From Winogradskyella pelagia (GTDB taxonomy: Bacteria; Bacteroidota; Bacteroidia; Flavobacteriales; Flavobacteriaceae), in NCBI RefSeq assembly GCF_017581965.1, contig NZ_JAGEVF010000005.1:158515-222514 (forward strand): a stretch of 64,000 nucleotides of DNA. Reading direction: 5' to 3'. Positions 1-9,390 of the stretch are shown piece after piece. The position numbers were made by a program, and so were the translations under genes. A model generated the notes under the pieces. That model was not told the origin of the DNA and searched no databases. It worked only from the letters and a program-made list of their open reading frames with translations. Positions within the stretch are counted from its first letter, which is position 1; each line of letters begins with the position of its first letter.

Positions 1-10
1 CCTAATCGTC

Positions 11-3000
11 TCATTCCTTAATAATTTTTTGGGTTGATATCATGGATTTAGATTGAACGGATATTACGTAAATTCCTGATGCGTAAGGGCTCATATCAAA
101 ATATACTTCGGAGCCTATGTTTTTTATTGTTTTTGACCGGAGTAATTGACCATATGGAGAATAGATATAGAGTTGTATATCTTCATCTTCAGCAGGGTAA
201 TAAATAGTAAGTATGTCCTTAACCGGATTAGGATAAAACAATGCGTCTTGAGACACAAGAATTCTTTCTTCATAGATTCCTTGGCAATCCAAATCTGTTT
301 TTACCTTTAAATCATTAATTCCGTTTTGTAGTTGAAGAACTAATGCAGGGTTGTATGTGGTAAAGGTTTCGCCATTTAGTTCTATATGATATTTAGAACT
401 ACCTGATAGGGCTAGGGAAATTTCATCTCCAGAAGCCATCCTATTCGAAAAAACCTCCAATGGCTCTGGTTGAGTAATTACAATGGTATAGCAAATTTCA
501 TAGTCTGGCCATTCCTCTATAGTAATACATAAACTATAGGTACCAGCCAATAGATTGAATATATCAATGTCATTTGTGAAATTATATTCCTGATAGAAAT
601 CGTCACTTATTAAAGTTGCCGTGTAGGCATAAAGCTCTTGTCCAATTATAGTAATTTGGCCGTTATTGCTATTTAGACAGGTTTCACTGGTTACCGAAAC
701 CGTAAAATTATCTGAAGGTAAATCAGGAATTGCACATCCAAATAAGTCTACTGCTGCACCAAATGGTGTATTCGGACATTGGTCGTCTTCATTAGGGATG
801 CCATCATTATCTGCATCGGCACATATGGTCTGGTAGCTTGATGTTTCATCTTTAAACCAATTATCGTAAAAACCATCAACATTATTAATTACAGCAACAG
901 GATCATCAACTAAAATGCAACTTAAGCTTGGATTATTAGTGGCATTGAAAAGTTGTAAATTTTCATTGTTTCCGTTCTGAAGGTTCAATTGATCGGCAAT
1001 TAGTTGATTAGACTGACAGAACAATAATCTAAGACTAGTGTTCTGTGTTACATCTAAGGCTGATAATTGGTTAGAAGCACATATTAGCTCTTCTAAATTA
1101 ATAAGAGCATCAACATTTAATTGCGTCAATGCATTATTTGAGATATCTACATCGATAAGATTGAAATTATTATTAAGATTAATCTGAGAGATTTGATTAC
1201 TGCCTAAATCTAAGTCTGTTAATTCTGTGAGAATAGACACATCAATATTCGTAAGCATATTCTCCGAGGCGTTAAGGTTATTGAGTAACAAATTGTTACT
1301 TAAATCTAAGGTTGATAAAGCATTGTTTTGAATATTAAGTGTGGTAAGGTTCAAAAACGCCTCAATACCTGTTAAGTCTGAAATCTCACGTCCGCTGACA
1401 TCTAAAAATACCAAATCTTCAATTTGTCCCGTAAATACGTAGTCGTCTAAAGGGCCAGAGTCATAGCCCAAATCAATTAAGGCCTGTTCAAAATTATCAT
1501 CGGGCACAAACGTTTGGCCAAAGAAACATTCTGTTGACAATTGTGCCGTTGAATCGATAAGCCAATTTGAACCATTTGGTACTGTGCCATTATCCGATTC
1601 TATGCATAATAAATTGGGGTTGTTTTGAGCATTTAGATTTGCTAGAATAGCATTCTGCCCATTTCTGATATTCAAAATTTCTAACATATTAAAGCTACAA
1701 TCAATACTTATAATAGCTTGATTTTCTTGAAAATTTAACTCTGTAATCTCATTGTTTTCACAAGCAAACACTTCTAAAGACAAAACATCTGCAGGGATAA
1801 ATGCAGTAAATGCATTGTCTGCAATATTTAGGTCTAAAAGATTTTGGTTTTGAGACAAGTCTAAAGCACTGAGAGCGTTTCCTGAGGTGTTTAAGGCAGT
1901 AATTTGTGTATTATTTTCTAGCTGTAATTCGGTTAACTGATTCCCTGAAATATTTAAGTTGAGCAAAGCTATATTATTACTTAAATCAACGTCGATAAGA
2001 TTGTTGTTAGAAACATTGAGAGTTTCTAAATTCTCAAAATCCTCTATACCTGCTAAGTCAGCAATACCATTACCACTAATATCTAGATTAGTTAAGCCTT
2101 GAATATTTGAGGTAAGTACAAAATCATTTAATGGCGCAGTATCTAATCCTAAATCTATAAGGGCTTGTTCAAAATTATCATCAGGCACAAAGGTTTCACC
2201 AAAATTACAATCTACGCTGTAAGATGTATCCTCGTCCTTTAACCAACCAGCTCCAATACTATTTTCGTCATCAACCTGAATACATTCTAAATTTGGATTA
2301 CCTGTAGTATTTAAACTTGCAATATCAGGGTTAATACCATTTTGGAGATTTACAAAATCAAATAGGTTGTTCGACAAGTTTATGGATATCGTCTCTGGGC
2401 AAAATTCGTTCTGGCCAGGCTGAAAAGTACAAGCAGACAATGCCATGGTTGTAAGGTCTAACGGACCTTCAATCTGATTATTACTAACATTTAACACCTT
2501 CAATACACTGAGATCGTTTGATAAGGTGAATTGCGTTATTTGATTTGAACTCACATCCAAATCTATAAGACTGGCGTTGGCACTTAAATCCGCTTCGTTT
2601 AGTTGATTGGAGGACGCATATAAACGCGTTAAAACCGTATTTGTATTAAGTTCTAGTGCAGATATAGCATTAAAACTGCAATTGAGATGATTTAGAACAG
2701 TATTAGAAGTCACATCTAAAGTGGATAGCTCATTCTGTGACAATAAGGCTGTATCTAAATCTAAATTGGCAGACAAATCAATATTAGTAATTTGATTGTT
2801 CGTTAGAGATAAAAAGGTTAACCCAGGATTTGCTGATACATTAAGTGCAGTTAATTCATTTGAGCTACAATTAAGTGTCTCAAGACCTTGATAATTATTA
2901 ACCAAAATAGTAGACAATTCATTATTGGCACAACTCAATTCAGTTAAGCTGGTATTTGGTATAGTAGCTGTGGTAAGGGCTGTTAATCGATTGCTGTCTG

Positions 3001-5659
3001 CATTGAGTTCTTTTAAAACCAAATTATTACTGATATCTAGAGCGTCTAAATCATTATTTGAGCAATTTAAACGTCGAAGAAGTGCATTGTTATCTATTTG
3101 GAGTTGTGCTAAATTATTGTTAGCGCAATCTAGTATTTCTAAATTAAGATTTTGAGAAGTATCGAGGTCATTCAAGTTGTTATCAGCGCAAAATAATTCT
3201 CTAAGACTAGGAGTTCCGACTGAATTAAAAACGCCATCAACTCCATTGATATCGTTAGTTTGAAGAAAATTTGAGCTACAATTAAGCCGCTCCAAAAACA
3301 ACATATTACTTATATCCAAAGCTTCTAAAAAATTACTGCTGCAATCTAATTCTACTAAAAGCCTAAAATCTTGGATACCTGTTAAATCCTGAATGCTTTT
3401 ATTACCAACCTCAAGGATTTGGAGCGTTTCAATAGCTGAAGTTAAAACAAGTCCATCAATAACATCATCATGCCCTAAGTCAATGAGTGCTTGCTCAAAA
3501 AACGGGTCTGGTATGGCAGTAAACCTGTTATTTTCGCAGTCATCATTATAATCAGCAATTCCGTCTATTTGCCATGTTGCCGGTATATTACCCAAAACAG
3601 CATTATCAACTGTAATACAAAACAGTGTTGGATTATTCTGAGCATTAAAATCGGCCAAATTATTGTTGTTACCACTGGCAATATTTAAACGCGATAGATT
3701 ACTAGTGTTGCATGTTAGTGAAATTAAGGCAGCGTTAGCAGTAAGGTCGAGTTGTTCAATATTATTACTTGAGCAATTTAAGGTTTGAAGCGAGACGTTA
3801 GAACTAAGGTTTAAACTCGTAAGCGCATTGTTAGAGACATTTAAATCTTCTAAGGCGGTAAAATCTTCTATACCTGTTAAATCAGCTATTGCAAGATTTG
3901 GGATATTTAGGATGTCTATTCCGACGATATCTGCAGTAGACACAAAATTATTGAGTGTGCCATCAGAATCTATATTTTGATCAATTAAATATTGCTCAAA
4001 ATTATCATCTGGAATATAGGTGCCACAATTTAGATTATAGTCAGCCATGGCATCTTTTTGCCAACCCGCAGCGCCATTTGCATAAGCCGCATCATCTACT
4101 TCTATACAAAACAGACTATTATTATTTGTAGCATCGAAGGTGGTAATAATTGTATTATTTCCATTAGCCATGTTTATGGCAAACAAATTATTATCATTAG
4201 CTAAAAAACTCACCATGCTAGTTAATGCAGAAACATCTAATTGTTCAATTTGATTGAATGATGCATCTAAATCAGCCAACAGTGTATTGCCACTTACATC
4301 TAAACTAGATAGTATGTTGTTAGAACAATTAAGAATAGTTAAAGCTATATTATTAGTAAGGTTTAAACTTTCAATAAAATTATTCCCACAATACAGTTCG
4401 AGTAATTGTGTATTTGAGGATAGGTCTAAATTTTCAAGGTCGTTATTGGTAATATCTAACTGCACTAATTGAACATTATTAGAAAGATCGACATTCTCTA
4501 TACTGTTGGTGCTACAGTTTAGGTTCTGTAATTGTATAAAATCTTGAATTCCTAAAAGGCTTGTAATATTGGAATTTGCAATATCTAAATCAGTTATAAC
4601 ATTAATATTCTCTGTTAAAACTAAGTTATCCAATGTATCATCCAAACCAGCATCTATTAGCGCTTGTTCAAAATTGTCATCTGGTACATAGGTGAAAATA
4701 TCTACGCAAGCGGCATCGCTAAAATATGTCCAATCGTCCTTGACCCAACCTTCGGGTGTAAAGCCGTTATCGATTTGAATACAAAATAAATCTGGATTAT
4801 CGGAGGCATCGAATAGTGATACCAAATCATTAAATCCATTGTTTACATTTAAAGACACTAAATTATTACGAGAAACATTAATTTGAGAAGCACTCTGACA
4901 GTCAGTCTCTGGATCAGTTTGCGGATCTGGACATATTATGGAATTAATTGAAGTTAAATCTAAATTAGTTAAAATATTATTGGAGACATCCAAATTATTG
5001 ATTAAGGAATTGGCATTAAGGTCTAATGTATCAATCTGATTTGAAGAACAAAACAAACCTTTTAAATTTGCATTATTTACAACTACCAATTCTCCAACAA
5101 TTCTATTATCGGAAATATTCAATTGCCTTAATTCTGTATTATTTGATAAATCAATTTGTGCTAATTGATTGTCTGAAGCCGATATACTGCGTAAAGCTGT
5201 ATTATTGATTACATCCAAATTTTGAATTTGATTATTAGAACAATCCAAGGTCTCTAAATTTGAATTGTTGCTAATATCTAATACTGTTAGGCTATTAGAT
5301 CCACACACTAATGAAATTAGGTTGGTATTGTTTGAAATATTGAGCACAGTAAGATTATTCTCGCTACAAAACAATATTTCCAAAGCTGTAAAATCCTCAA
5401 TTCCGGTGAGGTCATCGATACCCAAGTTTGAAACATCTAATAATACCACAGCATTAATCCTTTCGGTCAACACCAAACCATTGTTGGTAATACCATCACC
5501 CATACTTTCGGCATCGCCTACATTAACAATGCTTCCATCTTCAGAGTGGGTTTCAAGATAATCCTCAAAATTGGCGTCTGGTATTGCAGTGGTTTGTGCT
5601 TTTGCCAAAATAGCAAAGGACATAGCTGTTAGTAACGAAATAAGAACTTTAGTTTTCAC
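11..5659 (-). CDS. Giant leucine-rich-repeat protein with T9SS type A sorting domain
   Basis: This is a probable cell-surface or secreted adhesion/recognition protein of 1882 residues. It has a Sec signal peptide (residues 1-22, ending AKAQ) and six modules, each opening with a variant of PDDNFEQALIDLG near residues 24, 323, 547, 714, 1156 and 1383. Each module carries LRRs of the type L-x-x-L-x-x-S-x-N-x-L, and all but the last end in a GW-x-KD...C segment. After the LRRs come a thrombospondin-type-3-like calcium motif (DADNDGIPNEDDQCP, about 1610-1625), a SprB-like segment (about 1640-1720) and a T9SS tail (FYPNPVKD to KIIKE). It is the last gene of a three-gene minus-strand operon, 24 bp after its neighbour. 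The ligand is unknown. Module repetition suggests internal duplication. Confidence 0.9.
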   Translation of the reverse strand: MKTKVLISLLTAMSFAILAKAQTTAIPDANFEDYLETHSEDGSIVNVGDAESMGDGITNNGLVLTERINAVVLLDVSNLGIDDLTGIEDFTALEILFCSENNLTVLNISNNTNLISLVCGSNSLTVLDISNNSNLETLDCSNNQIQNLDVINNTALRSISASDNQLAQIDLSNNTELRQLNISDNRIVGELVVVNNANLKGLFCSSNQIDTLDLNANSLINNLDVSNNILTNLDLTSINSIICPDPQTDPETDCQSASQINVSRNNLVSLNVNNGFNDLVSLFDASDNPDLFCIQIDNGFTPEGWVKDDWTYFSDAACVDIFTYVPDDNFEQALIDAGLDDTLDNLVLTENINVITDLDIANSNITSLLGIQDFIQLQNLNCSTNSIENVDLSNNVQLVQLDITNNDLENLDLSSNTQLLELYCGNNFIESLNLTNNIALTILNCSNNILSSLDVSGNTLLADLDASFNQIEQLDVSALTSMVSFLANDNNLFAINMANGNNTIITTFDATNNNSLFCIEVDDAAYANGAAGWQKDAMADYNLNCGTYIPDDNFEQYLIDQNIDSDGTLNNFVSTADIVGIDILNIPNLAIADLTGIEDFTALEDLNVSNNALTSLNLSSNVSLQTLNCSSNNIEQLDLTANAALISLTCNTSNLSRLNIASGNNNNLADFNAQNNPTLFCITVDNAVLGNIPATWQIDGIADYNDDCENNRFTAIPDPFFEQALIDLGHDDVIDGLVLTSAIETLQILEVGNKSIQDLTGIQDFRLLVELDCSSNFLEALDISNMLFLERLNCSSNFLQTNDINGVDGVFNSVGTPSLRELFCADNNLNDLDTSQNLNLEILDCANNNLAQLQIDNNALLRRLNCSNNDLDALDISNNLVLKELNADSNRLTALTTATIPNTSLTELSCANNELSTILVNNYQGLETLNCSSNELTALNVSANPGLTFLSLTNNQITNIDLSANLDLDTALLSQNELSTLDVTSNTVLNHLNCSFNAISALELNTNTVLTRLYASSNQLNEADLSANASLIDLDVSSNQITQFTLSNDLSVLKVLNVSNNQIEGPLDLTTMALSACTFQPGQNEFCPETISINLSNNLFDFVNLQNGINPDIASLNTTGNPNLECIQVDDENSIGAGWLKDEDTSYSVDCNFGETFVPDDNFEQALIDLGLDTAPLNDFVLTSNIQGLTNLDISGNGIADLAGIEDFENLETLNVSNNNLIDVDLSNNIALLNLNISGNQLTELQLENNTQITALNTSGNALSALDLSQNQNLLDLNIADNAFTAFIPADVLSLEVFACENNEITELNFQENQAIISIDCSFNMLEILNIRNGQNAILANLNAQNNPNLLCIESDNGTVPNGSNWLIDSTAQLSTECFFGQTFVPDDNFEQALIDLGYDSGPLDDYVFTGQIEDLVFLDVSGREISDLTGIEAFLNLTTLNIQNNALSTLDLSNNLLLNNLNASENMLTNIDVSILTELTDLDLGSNQISQINLNNNFNLIDVDISNNALTQLNVDALINLEELICASNQLSALDVTQNTSLRLLFCQSNQLIADQLNLQNGNNENLQLFNATNNPSLSCILVDDPVAVINNVDGFYDNWFKDETSSYQTICADADNDGIPNEDDQCPNTPFGAAVDLFGCAIPDLPSDNFTVSVTSETCLNSNNGQITIIGQELYAYTATLISDDFYQEYNFTNDIDIFNLLAGTYSLCITIEEWPDYEICYTIVITQPEPLEVFSNRMASGDEISLALSGSSKYHIELNGETFTTYNPALVLQLQNGINDLKVKTDLDCQGIYEERILVSQDALFYPNPVKDILTIYYPAEDEDIQLYIYSPYGQLLRSKTIKNIGSEVYFDMSPYASGIYVISVQSKSMISTQKIIKE

Positions 5660-5683
5660 AATAGATTGGTTTTGTTTCTTTTT

Positions 5684-7855
5684 TTAGTGTTTAGAACTTT
5701 GATCTATTTCTTTGTGATAATGCAACTGTTTTTGGAGCTTACCGTGTAGTTCAGTGATAAAATCTTGTCTAAAACCACCGTCAGTTTGTAATTTTTCCCA
5801 AACCTCTTTATTAGCGTCGTATAATCCTGACTCTTTCATAGACTCCTCTGCCGCAACTATGGCCTTTTCGATATCTGTTTTTGTTATTTCAAAATAAATA
5901 ACATCTGTTTCCTCCAACTCAACAATTTCATATTTCCTTTGGTTGTGCGCAGTACCTGAAACGGTAGTTTGGGATTGATCTAACTGTGTCAATCTCTGAG
6001 TTTCTCCTTTAGCCAATGCATCTAATATTTCATTCATTTTATTTTTGAGGGCATCAATCTCCAATTGTTGCGTAGTGATTTTTGCTTCAAGCCTTTCAAC
6101 AATGTGGTTATTGTCGTTTGTATTTGTGCCAACAACAACATTGATTAAATTAAAAGCTGAGGCTTCATTATTCTCTTCCCAAGCAACACCCACGATATTA
6201 TTTATGTCTTTTAATGTGATTTTTTCTGGTGACACTGCAAGTCCAATGCCATCATTTCTTCCACTTGGTATAATGTAATCACCCTTATTGACCTTCCCAT
6301 ACACTTTAACTGGCACTTGTCCCATAAAGGCAACCTTTTCATACTCCTTCTCTCGGTTTTTTTGCGGCATATTACCTAATACTATAGGTTTACGAGACAC
6401 TACCATTGCACGCTCAGCATTCTCTGTATTCTTTGATATTTTTCCGCCTTTTACTCCAACAATATCTCCAAAAATCATTTCTTCATTTATATTTTCCCGC
6501 AACAAATATTCCGCATAGTCACCAGCTCCAGAGGCATAGGTTACGCCTTGTAAGCTTACCCTATTGTCTAGAAATAGGTTTTTATTATCGATGGCATTAA
6601 AGATTGCAACACCTGTTGTAATTGCCTGAATAGTTACCACTACAGATTCCGTAGTATATTTAAATATCATCGATGGAATTGGCGCAGTAACGCAAGCGCC
6701 TATGCCTGCACAGCCTGTTGATGAGGAAAATGCCATGGCTGTACCGGTTACAGCTGCATATACGTCAGCTCCTGCAAACAAACCACTTAAACCTGCATCA
6801 TAAATAGCCCAATCCAAACCTCTTACATTGAAATTATGGTCTGCATTATTTTCAAACTCATTTTCTTTTTCTCCTTCTATTCTTCCCCATGAAATATTTG
6901 AGCTATCATTTTCATCATCGTAAAAAGTGATAAAGTTGGTACTATTGTTACGACTTCCATTAACCTTTATGGCCAGACCATTATTACCGCCGTCTATAAG
7001 CACTGGATGATTTGACATTTCGGTCCCTGTATTCGGTAAATTGGAAGTCAATCTAATTTGATTTCCCATGCCATCAATACGAGTTACACCATTTAAAGTC
7101 GTACTTTGATTAACCACCAAATTATCAGCGGTTAAGTCTCCAAAGCTAGCCTCACCATTTACTGTTAAATCGTTTAAAGTGGTTAAACCAATTACATCTA
7201 AAGTGCCATCTAAAGCCGTATTACCATTCACTCCTAAATCACCTGTTAATTCGGATGGACTACCATTATTTACAGTGAATGCTTCATTAAGGTTTGTTTC
7301 GCCATCTACGGTTAATGTTCCCGTAAGATTGGTTGCATTACCGTTATTGACGTCTAAAGAACTATTTAAATTGGTTGGGCCTTCTACTTGTAATTCACCG
7401 TTTAAGAAGGTACGGTCGTCAACGGTCAATGTTCCTGTCGCCGTTATATTTCTATGATAGGCATAAGGCAAAAAAGTGAGTCGTTCCCTACTCATTACCT
7501 CAAAATTACTACCAGCATCAAAGTCAATTTCAACCCTAAGGTCTTTTGGTGTACCATCCCAGCTTATTTCTTTAAAATAATCGTGATCAGCATCTCCAAT
7601 TAACAGATTGATGCGCCCAAATTCGTCCGTATCTGTTACTTGAACTTCTTGAAATTCTATTTGGTTTGTGCTATCAAAAATAGTAAAGCGCACGGCAATT
7701 GTGGCATTGGGCAGATAGTTACCCTCACTGTCTACACCTGGTAATTCTAAATCATCAGGACCAATTATAACCGCTTGGTAGGTAATACCGTCTGTTTGGC
7801 CAAAGGATTTCAGGGCCATGCCTAGAAATAGTGTTAATATTAAAATTCGTTTCAT
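5684..7855 (-). CDS. Secreted tail-fibre-like protein with peptidase G2-like region
   Basis: The protein has 723 residues and a signal peptide ending at about residue 20 (KSFGQ). The N-terminal domain (about 22-135, with GITYQAVI and VRFTIFD) is of the kind seen in many Bacteroidota secreted proteins. Residues about 139-255 are short repeats resembling LTVDGxTxLN, typical of beta-helical tail fibres. A later stretch (about 445-575, with ASGAGDYAEYL and VVSRKPIVLGN) resembles the peptidase G2/intramolecular chaperone region of phage tail spikes. A coiled coil follows (about 590-625). There is no T9SS tail. It sits between two T9SS cargo genes in one operon, which suggests a surface structure rather than a phage part. 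The family assignment is by eye and moderate. Confidence 0.75.
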   Translation of the reverse strand: MKRILILTLFLGMALKSFGQTDGITYQAVIIGPDDLELPGVDSEGNYLPNATIAVRFTIFDSTNQIEFQEVQVTDTDEFGRINLLIGDADHDYFKEISWDGTPKDLRVEIDFDAGSNFEVMSRERLTFLPYAYHRNITATGTLTVDDRTFLNGELQVEGPTNLNSSLDVNNGNATNLTGTLTVDGETNLNEAFTVNNGSPSELTGDLGVNGNTALDGTLDVIGLTTLNDLTVNGEASFGDLTADNLVVNQSTTLNGVTRIDGMGNQIRLTSNLPNTGTEMSNHPVLIDGGNNGLAIKVNGSRNNSTNFITFYDDENDSSNISWGRIEGEKENEFENNADHNFNVRGLDWAIYDAGLSGLFAGADVYAAVTGTAMAFSSSTGCAGIGACVTAPIPSMIFKYTTESVVVTIQAITTGVAIFNAIDNKNLFLDNRVSLQGVTYASGAGDYAEYLLRENINEEMIFGDIVGVKGGKISKNTENAERAMVVSRKPIVLGNMPQKNREKEYEKVAFMGQVPVKVYGKVNKGDYIIPSGRNDGIGLAVSPEKITLKDINNIVGVAWEENNEASAFNLINVVVGTNTNDNNHIVERLEAKITTQQLEIDALKNKMNEILDALAKGETQRLTQLDQSQTTVSGTAHNQRKYEIVELEETDVIYFEITKTDIEKAIVAAEESMKESGLYDANKEVWEKLQTDGGFRQDFITELHGKLQKQLHYHKEIDQSSKH

Positions 7856-7883
7856 AATAGCTGATTTTTGAGAGGTTATTTTT

Positions 7884-8408
7884 TTAAATTTTTATAAGTT
7901 TTTCGTCTAGTCGTTTTGTTCCAGACATTACCCTAAGCACATAAGTTCCTATGGCAAGATCTGTGAGTTGCAGTTCAATTTCTTGGGAAGGCAAGGCCTT
8001 TTGTTTGCGGATGACCCTTCCATTGATATCTATTAATAGAATAGAAATTTCATCTCGTATTACTGTATTAAATGCTATGGTAACTTTATGGCGAAAGGGA
8101 TTTGGATGTATTTTGGCCACAAGTTCAACATCTAATTCTTTGATAATTTCTATTTTGGATAATGGCTGTTGATAGCCTTGCCTTAGATAATAACCGTTAT
8201 TAAAATAAGTCCCTATAACACTTGCTTGACCTATACTATGACTAATTTTATACGTACCAGATGGTGTAGTTATAGTTTGAGAAGAACCGCTGCTGGCCAA
8301 ATTGGAGCTTACAATCCGATAATTTGATTCTTCTTGTCCGAAGCTGTTGCTTATAAAACCATTGAGAACCAATAAACCCAATACAATTTTTAAAAATTCG
8401 TGTTTCAT
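7884..8408 (-). CDS. Small T9SS type A sorting domain protein
   Basis: This 174-residue secreted protein has a signal peptide (1-24, ending SFGQ) and a short middle region with GQASVIGTYFNNGY and LRQGYQQP. The rest, from about residue 95, is a T9SS type A sorting domain (IHPNPFRHKVTIAF to KLIKI). Little remains beyond the sorting tail, so it may be a small surface subunit. It is the first gene of the operon with the tail-fibre-like and LRR genes (28-bp and 24-bp gaps). A GTCCAC direct repeat lies 74-90 bp upstream of its start, so the whole operon may be controlled from there. Confidence 0.85.
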   Translation of the reverse strand: MKHEFLKIVLGLLVLNGFISNSFGQEESNYRIVSSNLASSGSSQTITTPSGTYKISHSIGQASVIGTYFNNGYYLRQGYQQPLSKIEIIKELDVELVAKIHPNPFRHKVTIAFNTVIRDEISILLIDINGRVIRKQKALPSQEIELQLTDLAIGTYVLRVMSGTKRLDEKLIKI

Positions 8409-8481
8409 TTTAATTTTTTTTATCCCTTTTAAATTCTAAGTTAAGACTATATTAATGTTAAATCCTAGGGAGTTACAGTAT

Positions 8482-8498
8482 GTCCACCTTTTGTCCAC
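8482..8498. promoter_or_regulatory. GTCCAC direct repeat (candidate operator, copy 1)
   Basis: The plus strand reads GTCCAC-CTTTT-GTCCAC, two identical hexamers with an 11-bp period. It lies upstream of the small T9SS operon (start 8408) and just past the end of the barrel gene. The same layout recurs at 9226, 11221 and 11254. The role as an operator is inferred. Confidence 0.55.
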
Positions 8499-8512
8499 AT
8501 GGTTGTACCAGC

Positions 8513-9160
8513 TTAAAAATCGCAGTAACATTTGGGAAGATTTATGATAAATCCGATACCAAATTGGTGTGCATTTAGATTAAGCTTCTCGTTACTATCA
8601 CCACTATTTGCCAAAACAGACTGCCCATAGGTATAACCCACAAACAAGGCTGTACTTCTTGATATCGGATACTGCATTTCCACACCACCACGAAAAAACA
8701 AAATGGTGTTATTGAACTCTGGCTCCCCAACAAGGTTAAACACTTCGTTGTTTATGGTTTGTGTACCACGTATTAAAAATTCAGAGGCCACTGAAGCATT
8801 GAACATAAATGTTAAATCTCGAAGTCTAAACATCTGAATACCAATTCCGCCTTCCAAACCGAGATAACTCACATCCCATTCAAAGAAATTATCTACGCTA
8901 ACCTCGCTGCCTATAGCACCATAATTATTGAAACTAGCACCCAAGGTCAAAAACAATGTTCTCCGGTCATTGATACTTTGCCTATAGCCCATACCATAAT
9001 AGGCCTTGGATGTTGATAGTAAATTATCCAATGGTCGACCTTGAGAATTTTCATAAGCAAAAGAAGACACATTGGTTCCTAATTCAATATAAAGTTGTTG
9101 TCCTTGGCATGTTAATGTTACTAATACAACAATCCATAAAAATGGACGAAAAGACATCAT
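8513..9160 (-). CDS. Outer-membrane beta-barrel protein
   Basis: This is a porin-like barrel of 215 residues from the chosen start. The signal peptide is MMSFRPFLWIVVLVTLTCQG. Alternating hydrophobic/polar strands follow, with YLGLEGGIGIQMF, RGGVEMQYPIS and the terminal FGIGFIINLPKCYCDF. The frame is open to 9196, but Met at 9160 (or 9157) sits directly before the hydrophobic signal sequence, so it is preferred. It is divergent from the TPR/LuxR-type regulator at 9391. A GTCCAC repeat lies about 66-82 bp upstream. A structural or sensor role for the regulator is possible but inferred. Confidence 0.75.
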   Translation of the reverse strand: MMSFRPFLWIVVLVTLTCQGQQLYIELGTNVSSFAYENSQGRPLDNLLSTSKAYYGMGYRQSINDRRTLFLTLGASFNNYGAIGSEVSVDNFFEWDVSYLGLEGGIGIQMFRLRDLTFMFNASVASEFLIRGTQTINNEVFNLVGEPEFNNTILFFRGGVEMQYPISRSTALFVGYTYGQSVLANSGDSNEKLNLNAHQFGIGFIINLPKCYCDF

Positions 9161-9225
9161 GGCATTCAGTTTTGTTACAGCTAATGTAGACGTCAAAACC
9201 GAGGTAGAAAAGGAAAAAAAGCCAT

Positions 9226-9242
9226 GTCCACACTTTGTCCAC
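9226..9242. promoter_or_regulatory. GTCCAC direct repeat (candidate operator, copy 2)
   Basis: The plus strand reads GTCCAC-ACTTT-GTCCAC with the same 11-bp period. It lies in the divergent region between the barrel gene (start about 9160) and the regulator gene (start 9391). A lone inverted half-site GTGGAC follows at 9289-9294, and another lies inside the regulator's signal-peptide codons at 9457-9462. Confidence 0.55.
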
Positions 9243-9390
9243 CACCAAACATACGTCTGTTTTAAAATTTTTTTGACCTTTAATATAGGTGGACAAACAC
9301 TAACTCTTTATTATTTATAGTGTTGATTTTCAATATTTTATAAATATTTTTAAAGTGTATTGAGGTTTAATTCAAACAACAAAATTCGGT

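Noticed and set aside
11..5659. CRISPR-like or tandem DNA repeats
   Set aside because: The periodicity comes from coding LRR modules with diverged DNA, not from identical repeats with spacers.
5684..7855. Prophage remnant
   Set aside because: Only one tail-fibre-like gene is present, with a Sec signal peptide and T9SS neighbours, and no other phage genes.
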